This document shows positions 5,701-13,675 of a stretch of DNA of 13,675 bases, piece by piece (within the stretch, counting starts at the first letter, position 1; every line of letters begins with the position of its first letter). Where the stretch lies: contig JAOXYB010036840.1 of assembly GCA_028565635.1 (NCBI GenBank), forward strand, positions 1-13,675. The letters run 5' to 3'. The DNA comes from Phoronis ovalis (Eukaryota; Phoronida; Phoronidae). The position numbers and the translations under genes are program-made. The notes beneath the pieces were generated by a model. That model did not search any database. It was not told where the DNA came from and saw only the letters and a program-made list of their open reading frames with translations.

Positions 5701-8700
5701 GTATAAGCGGATTTTGTTAAATTGCACATGGACGTTCATGAAAGCATGTATTCTAATCTTATACAACTGTGACATCCCCGGAATATTGCTGGGAATATTG
5801 CGGGCCGTAGACGGTCAAGAAAACCTTTACGGTTAGTTGCGAAATTCAATTCACTGTGGAAATAGCTCGAGCATTTCACTCGATGTAGGTGTATGATGTA
5901 TGAAAGCAGCAAGTGTCACACTTCCGATGTTGAATGATGAATTCCTTCATAACCATCATACAGTTCCTGGGGTAGTCCTGGTTTCATGACGTTCTGCACT
6001 AGCTCTTGTCGTCTTGATAATCTGACTTGTGAGCTGTGCGAACAGTCATGGAATCTTACATAGGCAATTACAATGAAAGTTCTCAAACATGGAAATCTAT
6101 GTAATTCCTACGGAATGGGTTTTTATTCATTAACTTGTTAATGAAATTAGTCAATTAATAGTGGAGTAAAAAAGTGTGCTGATGAGTGCTGGCTTATCAA
6201 AAGAAACAGAACCTGTAAAACTCAAGTTTGATAAATAAGCTAGTTATTGTCCAGAAATAGTTTGATAAATAAGCTGTTTATTACCCGGAAACACTTGAAA
6301 CTCAGGGACTAAGACGGATCTCTAAATGTCGGTATATGGGATATGTCATACTCCAGTACTGACATACATTTTCTGTAAGAGCTCACTACTAATCTGAGGT
6401 TAAATATTATCTTCTGAATACTCCTTGCCTGTTGATATTCGCCTTTGACTGTTCCAAACTCCATTCCAATTGCCCACTTGGAACTGGCACACAAGCAAAA
6501 TTCCTAAAAGTCACTTTCTATGCAAGTGGCCATGGACAAGTTTTGACAGTCAGTTAAAGTCTTGGCTGCCATGTTATCAAAATTAGAATTTTCAGGTTAG
6601 AATGATAATGAATATATATCAATAAATTTGTATTCTCTTATTATTTACGTTATTGAATTTATCCTATAATACTTCAATGACTCCTCTGCCCATCTCCTTT
6701 CAGTATTTTTGAACCTAAAAGATACAGATTAAATAATTTTAACCGAAGTAATGAAATAATGAAAGAGTTGGTTTCAACTTTAGTTAGTTATTTTATGTCC
6801 TGGGTTTCTTTCATAAATTCATTTCTCTCTAAAATATCCTCAGTTACATTGTTTAGCTTTTGTAGATTAAATGTAATGCCAGCAATTAATGTAACTAAGT
6901 TTTCTGTGTAAGTAATTCTATATTTTTTATATAGGCAAGAGCAAGATCATGCCGTGAAGAGTGTGAGAAGGCCATTAAAATGGTGAATGATTTGAGACTT
7001 TTTAGTGAAAACGAAGATATAGAAGAAGTGTCTACAAATGAAATAAAGTATGTCCAGCTGATGTGGTATAATATATATATATAACAGAAGTACAACTTGT
7101 AGTCCTTAAAATTCTGCAACTCTGTTTCTCCGTATTCTTTAACAGAAAGATAAATTCTGCAAAGTTTTGAACAGAAAATAAAGCATCAGATCTGAAACGT
7201 GCAATGATCAAACTCAACTGTAGCACCTCAGCTGTTTAATGTCTTCCTCGTGCTGCTCTGGTGAAAATAACCAAATTTAATTTAGAATTGTATTTGACCA
7301 GTAAATTGCTGTGCAGGACTTGGCTGTTTTATATCTTTATCCTGCTCAATCAAAAACGCCTAAACTTAGAATTACCCAGGACATTTGTAAAAATAAGCAA
7401 TTCTGCTGTACAGATAATAAACCTACCACAGCAACTGAATTTCGTATGTACTGTATGCGCATTGTTCCAGATGTCAAGCGTCGTTTTAGAACGTCAACCC
7501 TCTTGTCTTTATATAGCGCTAGTCTTCAAATGTCTACATAGAACTGCATTGTTATGTAGCTTGTGTAATAATAATATCATATTAGAGAACTTTTGCTTTT
7601 GTGGAAGGTTCTATTTGAAAGTGGCAGCATCTGCGAGTAGGGCTTGTATATTTTTTAGTAATATGTGCACAAGAGAAACTCTTATTTCAAGCGAGGAGTT
7701 CTTATTTCAGATGTTGACAGCATCTCCTGTTATTTTTATGTTTTCTTTTTTATTCATTTTGTGCATTCCTTTCAGGTATTTGTTACTGCCAGGAATGTTA
7801 GCATATTTTGTTATGAAGAGCACAATACAGGAAAGATTAACAGTAGTTACCAAAGCTAAAACGTATTACACAGACTTTCTAAGAATGTGTAGCAATTATA
7901 ACGTTAGCGAATTTGAACTAACAGAAGATGAAACAGAAGATGATTTTGCAAACACTGGCACTGCTGAACAGACAGACAGAACAAGGTATAAACAAAGTAA
8001 CAGACATCCTTGTGAAATCATAGCTAACTTACTATGTATATTTATTCATTTCATGAACTATTTCAAATATAGTGCATTTAATCAACTATGGATTAAAGAA
8101 ATTATGTAATTATACAATCAAACCTGATATCGACATTAGCATAATATCTTTCTTGGTGCTAGAGACCTCTAGTTCACCGTCAACCTGTGGGAATAGTTGA
8201 TTACAACTGTGCTCAACTTGTGATCATCTGTTAGCGAATTTCCCACATCCATCACAGGATGCTAACATAGGGGAAGAGATTGTGATAAACTTGAAAACCT
8301 AGCTATAGAATGTTTTATTTGTTACACATAGATTAAAATCTGCCATTTAACATTTTGTGATTATATAGGAAACACAACTTTCAGTTTAAGTTAAGATGTG
8401 CCAGGAAGAGTAAAAAATGCTAGAGAGGAAGGTTTAGTTTGCCTCAATCATGTATGGTGTCTATTGTTAAAATATTTTATATTTACACAGTACAAACATT
8501 AGAATCTTTATTTCAGAGGACCACCAGATGTTTCGGCAGCAACAAGAAGCAGACAAAATAAAATAGAAAAATATAAGGAACAAAAAGAAAGAGAAAAAAA
8601 ATTAAAGGAATTATATGAAGCAGTAAATAAAAGTCATGTTGATGATGAAGTTAAGGTAATTTATCTTGAAGGCTGAGTACCACACTGAATGTTTTGATTG

Positions 8701-11700
8701 GCTGGAGATTAACCAACTAAGAATCAAATAAATATAATCTGATCTTCATGTACAAATGTAGAATTTATACTCCCGGTATGCCTAACCTTTAGCAATAACA
8801 TTAAAATCAACCAAGTTATGTAAAAGGAACGGCCACTGTTGGAGTCATGGTGGCTCAGGTGGTAGGTATCATACTGCAAATCGAAAGGTTGCAGGTTCGA
8901 ATCCTACGTGGGTCATTAGTGAGCATGTCCCTAAGCAAGACATTTATCCCCATTTGTTTCTCTCCGCCCAGGTGTAAAACTGGTTGCCAGTGTTTATGCA
9001 ATGGAAGTAACCTGCGATAGACTAGCATCCTATCCAGGCAGAGTATATTCTGAGTCGCTTAATGCTACTGAAACTGGTATAAGCTCTGGCCAGATGGACT
9101 TTACTTTTTTTTACTACGACCATATAGATACCAATATTCTTAACTTTGCGAAATATATGTCTGAGTGTGCTATGCCTCCTGTAATGCATGCCTGCATGGC
9201 ACTAGCCTCTTATCTCAAAATTTATTTCTGCGACTTAATATCTTTTTTTATTGTGCCTTACAGAGGGACTATTATCTAACTTTGTTGAAGAGTTGGATTA
9301 GCACTAGTCTGGATGAAATTGAAAGTATAAAACGTAAGTCAATATAATGCAATATGTGGAACTGTATTGTCCAGACTTTTGTACAAGACACTTTTGATCG
9401 CCACATAAATGTACATTGTATCGTAGCTGAAGAAATTCTAAAGTTAACCATCACTAAACATCATCTAGCTGAATAATGCAACATGGAACAAATAATGAAT
9501 TTATAGTAGAGCTGTACTGTTATAGTGTCATCAATAGCTTTGTAACAACACTTTAATTACCTTCATAAATTCAGTTCAAAAACCAGTTAAAATAATGGTG
9601 AAAATAATGAATCCTCATTAATCTACAACATCACTAAACCATGGAATCTTGTATGAAATTATTTTTAACACTTGTAGAGGAAATGGAAATTTTAAAGTTC
9701 ATGGCTGAAAGAAAAGGTTCCAAACAAAAACAGCCAGCTACTGCACCTACAAAAAACCCACAGGTAATTTTCAATCATCAATGAAGATTGCATAATTATG
9801 TCCTCAAAGAATTGAGAGGGAAATAACACATTCGTTGGTGAGCCTATACTTAATAGGCATTGTATGCCATAGCACACTTTAAAAGTAGGGGGGCAACTCA
9901 ACAAACTGTTGACCATCATGCAACAAGTAAGTCACTGCGACCTGTACTCGAAATGCCACTTACGTTTAGACACTTTGTCTCAAAAAGATTCTTTCAGATA
10001 AAATAATGGCACTGATTCCATTTAGTCATGACAATATCCAGGTATTGCAGAAATAATGATAATTATACATTCCTGACTATTCTTTCAGATGTCCAGACCA
10101 TTCATCATTACAAAGAATGACCTTCAAAAGAAAGTCCTTGGTCTAGGATATCCTAGTGTGCCCATGTATACTATTGAGGAATGGGCTGATCAGCAAATAG
10201 CAGCAGGCAGACTACCAGGACCAGGGTAAGTCTTCTATGAAGTTATATCATGGAACAATTAACGGAAATATCTGATTATATGATTTTGCTATCATCGTCT
10301 AAGTAATAGACATTGGTTGATTATGGTTAATAATGACTACTCTTGTAAATGACAGATTACGGATAATAATGACTGCTCTGGTAGTTGTTTTCAACCACAC
10401 AAACTAGTCTACAAGAAGTTATACAATTTTAATCATTGATTCTCTTCAATGTTCCTTCTAAATATATTTTAGTGCATAGCTCAAAATTACATACTTGTGA
10501 CGGTTTATTTTCTGCTTACCTGCTTTTCCAACATGACATATATATTACAAGTAATTTGTTTAATTACAGCTACAAATTGCACTCTGGTTTTGTTCCCATT
10601 ATTGACAAATATGTGCCATAAACATTGCAAAACTTGTATCAAACAGTGAATTAAAAAATAATCCCTTTCCAGTGATGCCAGTAACATGACAAACATAAAT
10701 GATCCCGAGTATCGAGCAGCAGAAACAGCCAAACAAGACTTAGAAAAAGAAGAAAAATTAGAAAAGGATGACCAAGAAGAACTTGAAAAAGCGCGTGATT
10801 GGGATGATTGGAAAGACGGTAGTTTTTTTTTCTCATTTAATTACCATAAACAAGGTGATTTGGCACCCATCAATTAAAAAAGTCCCTTCAGATGTATATC
10901 CGCTAATTTGATATCTGCTTCTTTTGACATTGAGCAAAACAAGGCTTGTTACATAACACAATGCAATAACCAATGAAGTGCTGCATTGGTCATCAATTTC
11001 ATTCTGGGGTATGAGCTTAAAAGGTTTTTTTTGATGATCTGTAATGTTATGGCCATTGTAGTAGTATTGGTGTGTCCCTTATAGTAGTATGCCAAAAATA
11101 ATGCCAGTCAAACAATTTGGTACTTTTTATGCACATCGCACATGGGCATATAGTCATAGGTTATGTGTGATTGTCGGCGTCATCCGATACACTTTTTCTA
11201 GCAATAACTGCTTCAGTCTTTATCTATTCGGTACAGGGTAAATACAGGTCAGTCACAATGTTGAGAGGACATGTCACTTTGCGTTGCATACCAGAAAACC
11301 GAAGCATTGCCTAGACAATTTGAAGGTGGATTCAAGAAGGCCATAGGTTGTCGGGTGTAATAGGCTAGGTTACATTTTAAACATGACCTTGAGAAGTGGG
11401 TTAAATGCCGATTTGAATCTTTTTGCATAATACTTCATTGTCTTGCAATAACTGCTTCAGTTGTTATTTGATCACCTTCATATTTGATATGGGGTAAGTA
11501 CAGGTCACCATGCAGTTGTAGTTTTGACCCAGATCACTTCCAAGATGGCCGACTGGTGGCCATGTTTATTCCCAAGAGGGCATGTCAGGTTGCTCCGCAT
11601 GCCAGAAAGTTTCAGCCCTGACTAGACTATTCAAAGTTGGATTCATGAAGAACAAAAGGTGGTTGGGCGTATTAGGTTAGATAGCATATTAGAATGACAT

Positions 11701-11967
11701 TGAAAAGTGTGTCAAATGATGATCCAAATCTTAAATATTTATTGTATATGATACAACACTTTTACATATGCCAGACTTAAAACAACTACTTCAAAAGTGA
11801 CCACCCACCAGGGCTCTGATTCTAGGGATGAGATGGACATCTGACATTGCAAATGTCTTCTTTATAGTATATAATACACAAAGTGCAAGTGACCTGTACA
11901 GCAAATATTGTGAAATTTTTTTGCAGATCATCGAAGAGGCTGGGGTAATAGACAGAATATGGGATGA
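5590..11967 (+). CDS. IGBP1: IGBP1 / alpha4 / TAP42 homologue, PP2A regulatory chaperone, nine exons, complete
   Basis: Cytosolic non-canonical partner that binds and stabilises catalytic subunits of PP2A, PP4 and PP6, linked to TOR signalling. The coding sequence joins 5590-5700, 6935-7047, 7776-7985, 8517-8655, 9264-9333, 9678-9763, 10089-10225, 10673-10818 and 11927-11967. That is 1053 nt and 350 residues (human 339), with every splice phase compatible. Visible family blocks are PRLSEIFDEVWKGYELLD (8-25), NDLRLFSENEDIEEVS (55-70), KYLLLPGMLAYFVMK (75-89), a basic helix QNKIEKYKEQKERE in the region binding PP2A catalytic subunit, RDYYLTLLKSWISTSLDEIE (192-211), RPFIITKNDLQ and GYPSVPMYTIEEW in exon 7, an acidic/basic stretch with KARDWDDWKD, and the invariant C-terminal GWGNRQNMG. 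The N-terminal two thirds should form the all-helical TPR-like TAP42 fold. Confidence 0.97.
5701..6934 (+). other. IGBP1 intron 1 (1234 bp)
   Basis: Largest intron, ending tttttatatag. It contains a two-copy 34-bp tandem repeat at 6225-6292. The minus-strand open frame near 6309-6494 has no recognisable similarity and is taken as chance. Confidence 0.9.
6225..6292. repeat. Tandem dimer, 34-bp unit
   Basis: The first 17 bases (agtttgataaataagct) are identical in copies at 6225 and 6259. The remaining 17 bases match at 11 positions. It is an old local duplication inside IGBP1 intron 1. Confidence 0.75.
6935..7047 (+). CDS. IGBP1: IGBP1 exon 2
   Basis: Residues 38-74 plus the first two bases of Lys75. 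Begins ARARSCREECEKAIKMV and includes LRLFSENEDIEEVST, equivalent to human LDLFSRNEDLEEIST. Donor GTATGT. Confidence 0.95.
7048..7775 (+). other. IGBP1 intron 2 (728 bp)
   Basis: Ends tgcattcctttcag. From 7261 it is open in the same frame as exon 3, which produces a misleading 282-codon frame running to 8109. Intron retention from exon 2 hits a stop within about 40 nt, and the translated intron resembles no known protein. Confidence 0.9.
7776..7985 (+). CDS. IGBP1: IGBP1 exon 3
   Basis: Completes Lys75 and encodes residues 76-144 plus two bases of Arg145. YLLLPGMLAYFVMK matches human YLLVPAFQGALTMK, and AKTYYTDFLRMCSNYNVSEF matches the human AREHFINYLTQCHCYHVAEF block. Donor GTATAA. An acidic linker follows FELTEDETED. 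Confidence 0.95.
7986..8516 (+). other. IGBP1 intron 3 (531 bp)
   Basis: Bounded by donor GTATAA and acceptor ctttatttcag. No repeat or coding feature is recognised within it. Confidence 0.9.
8517..8655 (+). CDS. IGBP1: IGBP1 exon 4 (basic PP2A-contact helix)
   Basis: Completes Arg145 and encodes residues 146-191. The Lys/Arg-rich run RSRQNKIEKYKEQKEREKK corresponds to human SQRQAKIQRYKQKKELE, the region where charged residues are known to contact the PP2A catalytic subunit. Ends phase 0 at GTTAAG before GTAATT. Confidence 0.94.
8656..9263 (+). other. IGBP1 intron 4 (608 bp), SINE-bearing
   Basis: Acceptor ttgtgccttacag. Nearly half of the intron is a tRNA-derived SINE (8843 to about 9112). 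Confidence 0.9.
8843..9112 (+). mobile_element. tRNA-derived SINE
   Basis: The head is tRNA-like, with an A box at 8851-8862 (tggctcaggtgg) and a perfect B box at 8894-8904 (ggttcgaatcc). These are the internal RNA polymerase III promoter elements. The tRNA-related part (about 8843-8916) is followed by a body containing gtccctaagcaagacattta and cctgcgatagactagcatcc, patterns common in animal SINE bodies. It ends near a T run at 9105-9112. Orientation is the same as the host gene. No clear target-site duplication was found. Family not assigned. The open frame 9001-9279 is SINE plus exon 5 in the wrong frame. Confidence 0.75.
9264..9333 (+). CDS. IGBP1: IGBP1 exon 5
   Basis: Residues 192-214 plus the first base of Gln215. 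RDYYLTLLKSWISTSLDEIE matches human REYYLLHLQRWIDISLEEIE. Donor GTAAGT is a strong consensus. At 70 nt it is small but unmistakable. Confidence 0.95.
9334..9677 (+). other. IGBP1 intron 5 (344 bp)
   Basis: Acceptor taacacttgtag. Nothing further is recognised within it. Confidence 0.9.
9678..9763 (+). CDS. IGBP1: IGBP1 exon 6 (linker)
   Basis: Completes Gln215 (C|AG) and encodes 216-243: EMEILKFMAERKG, then a low-complexity linker with Lys, Gln, Pro and Thr. The C-terminal part of human alpha4 has a similar flexible linker between the helical domain and the conserved tail. Donor GTAATT, phase 0. Confidence 0.92.
9764..10088 (+). other. IGBP1 intron 6 (325 bp)
   Basis: Acceptor tattctttcag. 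Nothing further is recognised within it. Confidence 0.9.
10089..10225 (+). CDS. IGBP1: IGBP1 exon 7
   Basis: Residues 244-288 plus two bases of Gly289. RPFIITKNDLQKKVLGLGYP and SVPMYTIEEW match human KPFILTRNMAQAKVFGAGYP and SLPTMTVSDW. Ends in GLPGPG-type loop sequence (RLPGPG). Donor GTAAGT. Confidence 0.95.
10226..10672 (+). other. IGBP1 intron 7 (447 bp)
   Basis: Acceptor atccctttccag. It contains an imperfect 25-bp direct repeat at 10319-10379. Confidence 0.9.
10319..10379. repeat. 25-bp direct repeat (22/25), offset 36
   Basis: 10319-10343 and 10355-10379 share the pattern gattAYGGWtaataatgact with three mismatches overall. It is a local duplication in intron 7. Confidence 0.7.
10673..10818 (+). 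CDS. IGBP1: IGBP1 exon 8 (charged region)
   Basis: Completes Gly289 and encodes 290-337 plus the first base of Asp338. It contains NDPEYRAAETAKQD, an alternating Lys/Glu stretch likely to be helical, and KARDWDDWKD (human RAREWDDWKD). The donor GTAGTT is weaker than the others in this gene. Confidence 0.93.
11201..11421. repeat. Diverged direct repeat, copy 1
   Basis: Shares landmarks with 11445-11732 in the same order: gcaataactgcttcagt (11201 and 11445, identical 17 bases), gggtaaatacaggtca against gggtaagtacaggtca (11236 and 11492), gaggacatgtca against gagggcatgtca (11264 and 11576), then ggattca and aggctaggtta-like tails. It lacks roughly 68 bases present in copy 2. Probably an interspersed repeat of unknown class. 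Confidence 0.75.
11445..11732. repeat. Diverged direct repeat, copy 2 (longer)
   Basis: Second copy of the repeat at 11201-11421. The extra segment, around 11520-11570, contains ccaagatggccgactggtgg. The two copies are about 20 bp apart, so they may be two independent insertions of one family or an old tandem duplication. Confidence 0.75.
11927..11967 (+). CDS. IGBP1: IGBP1 exon 9 (conserved C terminus)
   Basis: Completes Asp338 (G|AT) and encodes HRRGWGNRQNMG followed by TGA at 11965-11967. The GxGNRxNMG end is nearly invariant in IGBP1/TAP42 proteins. At 41 nt it is only recoverable by splice reasoning. Confidence 0.95.
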
Positions 11968-12215
11968 GGATTTACAATTTGAAAAGAGTCGCATTGGAAC
12001 ATAAACTTCTGTATGATGCACAGAGCACCTAAACTTATTATTCAAAAGAATTATTATTTCTTTGTGCCACATGCTTTGGCTTACTGGCTATATACCATAT
12101 GGCCTACCATACTAGTTAGAGCACAGGGAACATCTTAGATATGAGCTTAGTGTCATAGTGAATTGTATTTGTAACCTGCATTAAATGAAAAAATAAATTT
12201 TGTTTTTAAAAAACC
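11968..12215 (+). other. IGBP1 3' UTR (approximate)
   Basis: Runs from the stop to shortly past AATAAA at 12192-12197. The end point is inferred. Confidence 0.6.
12192..12197 (+). promoter_or_regulatory. Polyadenylation signal AATAAA (IGBP1)
   Basis: Canonical hexamer 225 nt after the IGBP1 stop, followed by a T-rich stretch (ttttgttttt). Confidence 0.65.
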
Positions 12216-12307
12216 ATACTGGTACATGTTATTGCAGGCGTTTATATTGTGATTCATTTTATACCAGATCTTCCTATTTAATCAGATTTTAATTTCCCAC
12301 TTTTTAG

Positions 12308-12423
12308 AAGGAAATTGTCAAATTCCCGGGTTGAAGCAGTTTTCAACTTTTGCAGAAGCAGGGGGCTTTACATATTATATTACAGCTTTCTCACCAGGTG
12401 GATCTGCTGTTGTGGTAGATTGA
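12308..12423 (+). CDS. Possible orphan or alternative terminal exon
   Basis: After a plausible acceptor (aatttcccactttttag, AG at 12306-12307) there is a 38-codon frame read as [N]AA GGA AAT TGT and onward. It contains GNCQIPGLKQFSTFAEAGG and FTYYITAFSPGGSAVVVD and stops at TGA 12421-12423. An AATAAA follows at 12460-12465. The composition looks more protein-like than the surrounding frames. There is no in-frame ATG, so it would need an upstream exon. Its phase matches the donor of IGBP1 exon 8. I do not recognise the peptide, and it could be a chance frame or part of a repeat. Confidence 0.25.
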
Positions 12424-12999
12424 AGAGGCAGATATATAAAAGGTTTTAGGAAAATTAATAATAAATAATACTATTTCCTACGTGTAATTCAGTAGGACTC
12501 TACGCGGTTTTCACTTGCTTTATGTGTATGGAGAATATCTCATTGTCTCAAAAATTCGATAATTATTCTTATGAAAAATATGGAATAAACTTTTAGTTAA
12601 TATTTATCTAAACAAGTTTCTGATTAGCGCTAGTAATCGGAGTCGGAGAGAAATCGTTACAAACAAGAAAACCGCAACTCCCAGATAGTCATGAAATTAT
12701 AATTTATGTACTGGCCGCTTGGATAGCGGCACATACAGGCAAGTGTATCCGAATAAATTCATTTTATCGCCTGAAACTTTTAATTAACTTTATAGATTTT
12801 TCGGGATTGGTTATCAGATTTACAATCATTGGATTTTGTTGATGGTGTAAATGTTCTACATACTGGTGGCTGATTAAATTTGATGATTAGTAATTATATA
12901 TGCTATGTAAACACCTTGATGTAAATGCAGATCAATCATGATAATTGGAGATCTCGATGCATTGATTTAAATCTCAATCTCCCATACTTTTCCACGCTT
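12424..12999. other. AT-rich non-coding stretch
   Basis: Contains AATAAA at 12460-12465 and a short stem (gccgct 12714-12719 with agcggc 12725-12730). No gene or repeat family is recognised. Confidence 0.5.
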
Positions 13000-13162
13000 C
13001 AGTGGCGGATTTACGGGCGGACGTGAAAGGCGCGCCCCCCCTTCCCAAGAATTAATTTTACATGTCCACAGAGATATTAACCTAGATTATGAGCGTATCA
13101 TAGACAGATTTGCCAGTAAAAAGCCAAGAAGAATGCTTATAGTTAATCCTGTTGCCGTCTGA
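13000..13162 (+). mobile_element. Internally deleted hAT-type transposon remnant
   Basis: Begins at CAGTGGCGG (13000-13008), the usual start of many animal hAT terminal inverted repeats, followed by a C-rich segment to about 13042. It is then joined directly to the 3' end of a transposase reading frame. No second terminus (CCGCCACTG) was found to the right within the window, so the element may be truncated or extend beyond recognisable sequence. The bases before it (ccacgctt) could be a target-site copy, but there is nothing to match it. Confidence 0.45.
13046..13162 (+). pseudogene. hAT transposase C-terminal fragment
   Basis: Thirty-eight codons in one frame: QELILHVHRDINLDYERIID then RFASKKPRRM and LIVNPVAV, stop TGA at 13160-13162. 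This resembles the last residues of hAT-superfamily transposases, in which a short helix with (I/V)DRFA..KPRRM ends the protein. The rest of the transposase, including the catalytic core and most of the dimerisation domain, is missing, so it cannot be active. Family recognition is from pattern memory, not a search. Confidence 0.5.
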
Positions 13163-13675
13163 ATTATTATTATTTATCCAGAGTGTGTCCTGCATTCAGG
13201 TTGTTTCCTCATGGCTGTCCGTACTCTGTATATTGTTACCAATTAACACCTGTATCTAGTTATGATATAAGTTCGTGCTAACTGATGATAAGTTATCATC
13301 AGTTTGTACACACTGCTCACCATTATTGTTACAGGTGCTACTTGTATATAAAGATTATAAGTTATATTTTGTTCTTTAAAATAAAATAAACGTATGCTGA
13401 AAACAAAAATTGCAGCCAATTGGTGGACAATTATCGAAGTGGCTGATTTGGACTGTGATTTAAATAATTTCTTGCAGTAAATGTACCGATTACGTTACAG
13501 AAATGACGGAAAGATAGACAAAAAGCGAAACATATTAATTTTATTGTCATTAACCAATACAATGACAATGCATGCCTCTTTGGTAATTCTAAGCTAAAGT
13601 GATAAAACCTCCATTTCAATACTGAGTAAAAAATATAAATTCAAAATAATTATACTGAAGATTTAGGCAAAATCT
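13163..13675. other. Non-coding tail of the window
   Basis: AT-rich, with a 9-bp inverted repeat at 13543-13569. It may include the 3' part of the hAT remnant. The minus-strand open frame at 13431-13619 has no recognisable similarity. Confidence 0.5.
13543..13569. repeat. Perfect 9-bp inverted repeat (9-nt loop)
   Basis: attgtcatt (13543-13551) and aatgacaat (13561-13569) are exact reverse complements around aaccaatac. No function is assigned. Confidence 0.6.

Larger units (their letters stand above)
10819..11926 (+). other. IGBP1 intron 8 (1108 bp)
   Basis: Weak donor GTAGTT and acceptor gaaatttttttgcag. About half of it is a pair of diverged direct repeats (11201-11732). Confidence 0.9.

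Noticed and set aside
7261-8109. A single 282-residue protein
   Set aside because: Only 7776-7985 is coding (IGBP1 exon 3). The rest is flanking intron that happens to be open in the same frame.
8843-8916. Functional tRNA gene
   Set aside because: The A and B boxes are good, but a clean cloverleaf with matching acceptor stem is not evident, and the sequence continues into a SINE body.
9001-9279. A 92-residue protein
   Set aside because: The frame crosses the SINE body, intron and exon 5 in the wrong reading frame.
10686-10877. Stand-alone 63-residue ORF starting MTNINDPEYR
   Set aside because: It is IGBP1 exon 8 read through its donor into the intron, and the ATG is an internal Met.
11791-12072. 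A 93-residue minus-strand protein
   Set aside because: It covers IGBP1 exon 9 and its 3' UTR in antisense, with no recognisable motif.
1-13675. CRISPR array, bacterial operon, phage or viral gene content
   Set aside because: No regularly spaced repeats were seen. The genes are spliced animal genes, and no viral or prokaryotic protein was recognised.

Overview
This window is nuclear DNA from an animal. It is AT-rich, its genes are split by GT-AG introns, and it carries a tRNA-derived SINE and a hAT transposon remnant. An invertebrate with gradually diverged gene families fits best, perhaps a hemichordate or another marine invertebrate, but the species cannot be fixed from the sequence alone. 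No bacterial, plasmid or phage features are present.

Layout from left to right: (1) Positions 1-1703 hold the last two exons of a plus-strand type II sodium-dependent phosphate cotransporter (SLC34 family), followed by a 3' UTR ending near 2190-2215. A perfect 64-bp copy of its own coding sequence lies in that 3' UTR. (2) Positions 2216-3460 are AT-rich intergenic sequence between two convergent genes. (3) Positions 3580-5380 on the minus strand hold a complete three-exon gene for a 107-residue FMC1 homologue, a mitochondrial ATP synthase assembly factor. Its exons are 99, 153 and 72 nt and are easily missed by ORF scanning. (4) Positions 5381-5589 are a 209-bp gap between two divergent start codons, which looks like a compact bidirectional promoter. 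(5) Positions 5590-11967 on the plus strand hold a complete nine-exon gene for a 350-residue IGBP1 (alpha4/TAP42) homologue, the regulatory chaperone of PP2A-type phosphatase catalytic subunits. Every splice phase joins correctly. Its introns carry a SINE (intron 4), short tandem duplications (introns 1 and 7) and a pair of diverged direct repeats of about 220-290 bp (intron 8). (6) Positions 12216-13675 are mostly non-coding. They hold a possible orphan terminal exon (12308-12423) that is phase-compatible with IGBP1 exon 8, and an internally deleted hAT element (13000 to about 13162 or beyond).

The three genes do not form a pathway. FMC1 and IGBP1 probably share promoter DNA: both start codons sit in YY1/TISU-like ATGGC contexts, and the gap contains a DRE-like palindrome. 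This suits housekeeping genes with short 5' UTRs. FMC1 and the phosphate transporter converge tail to tail.

No wholly new system was found. The least ordinary items are the 64-bp self-copy inside a hairpin in the transporter 3' UTR, the mirrored start-codon elements of the divergent pair, the candidate alternative last exon of IGBP1, and the hAT deletion derivative.
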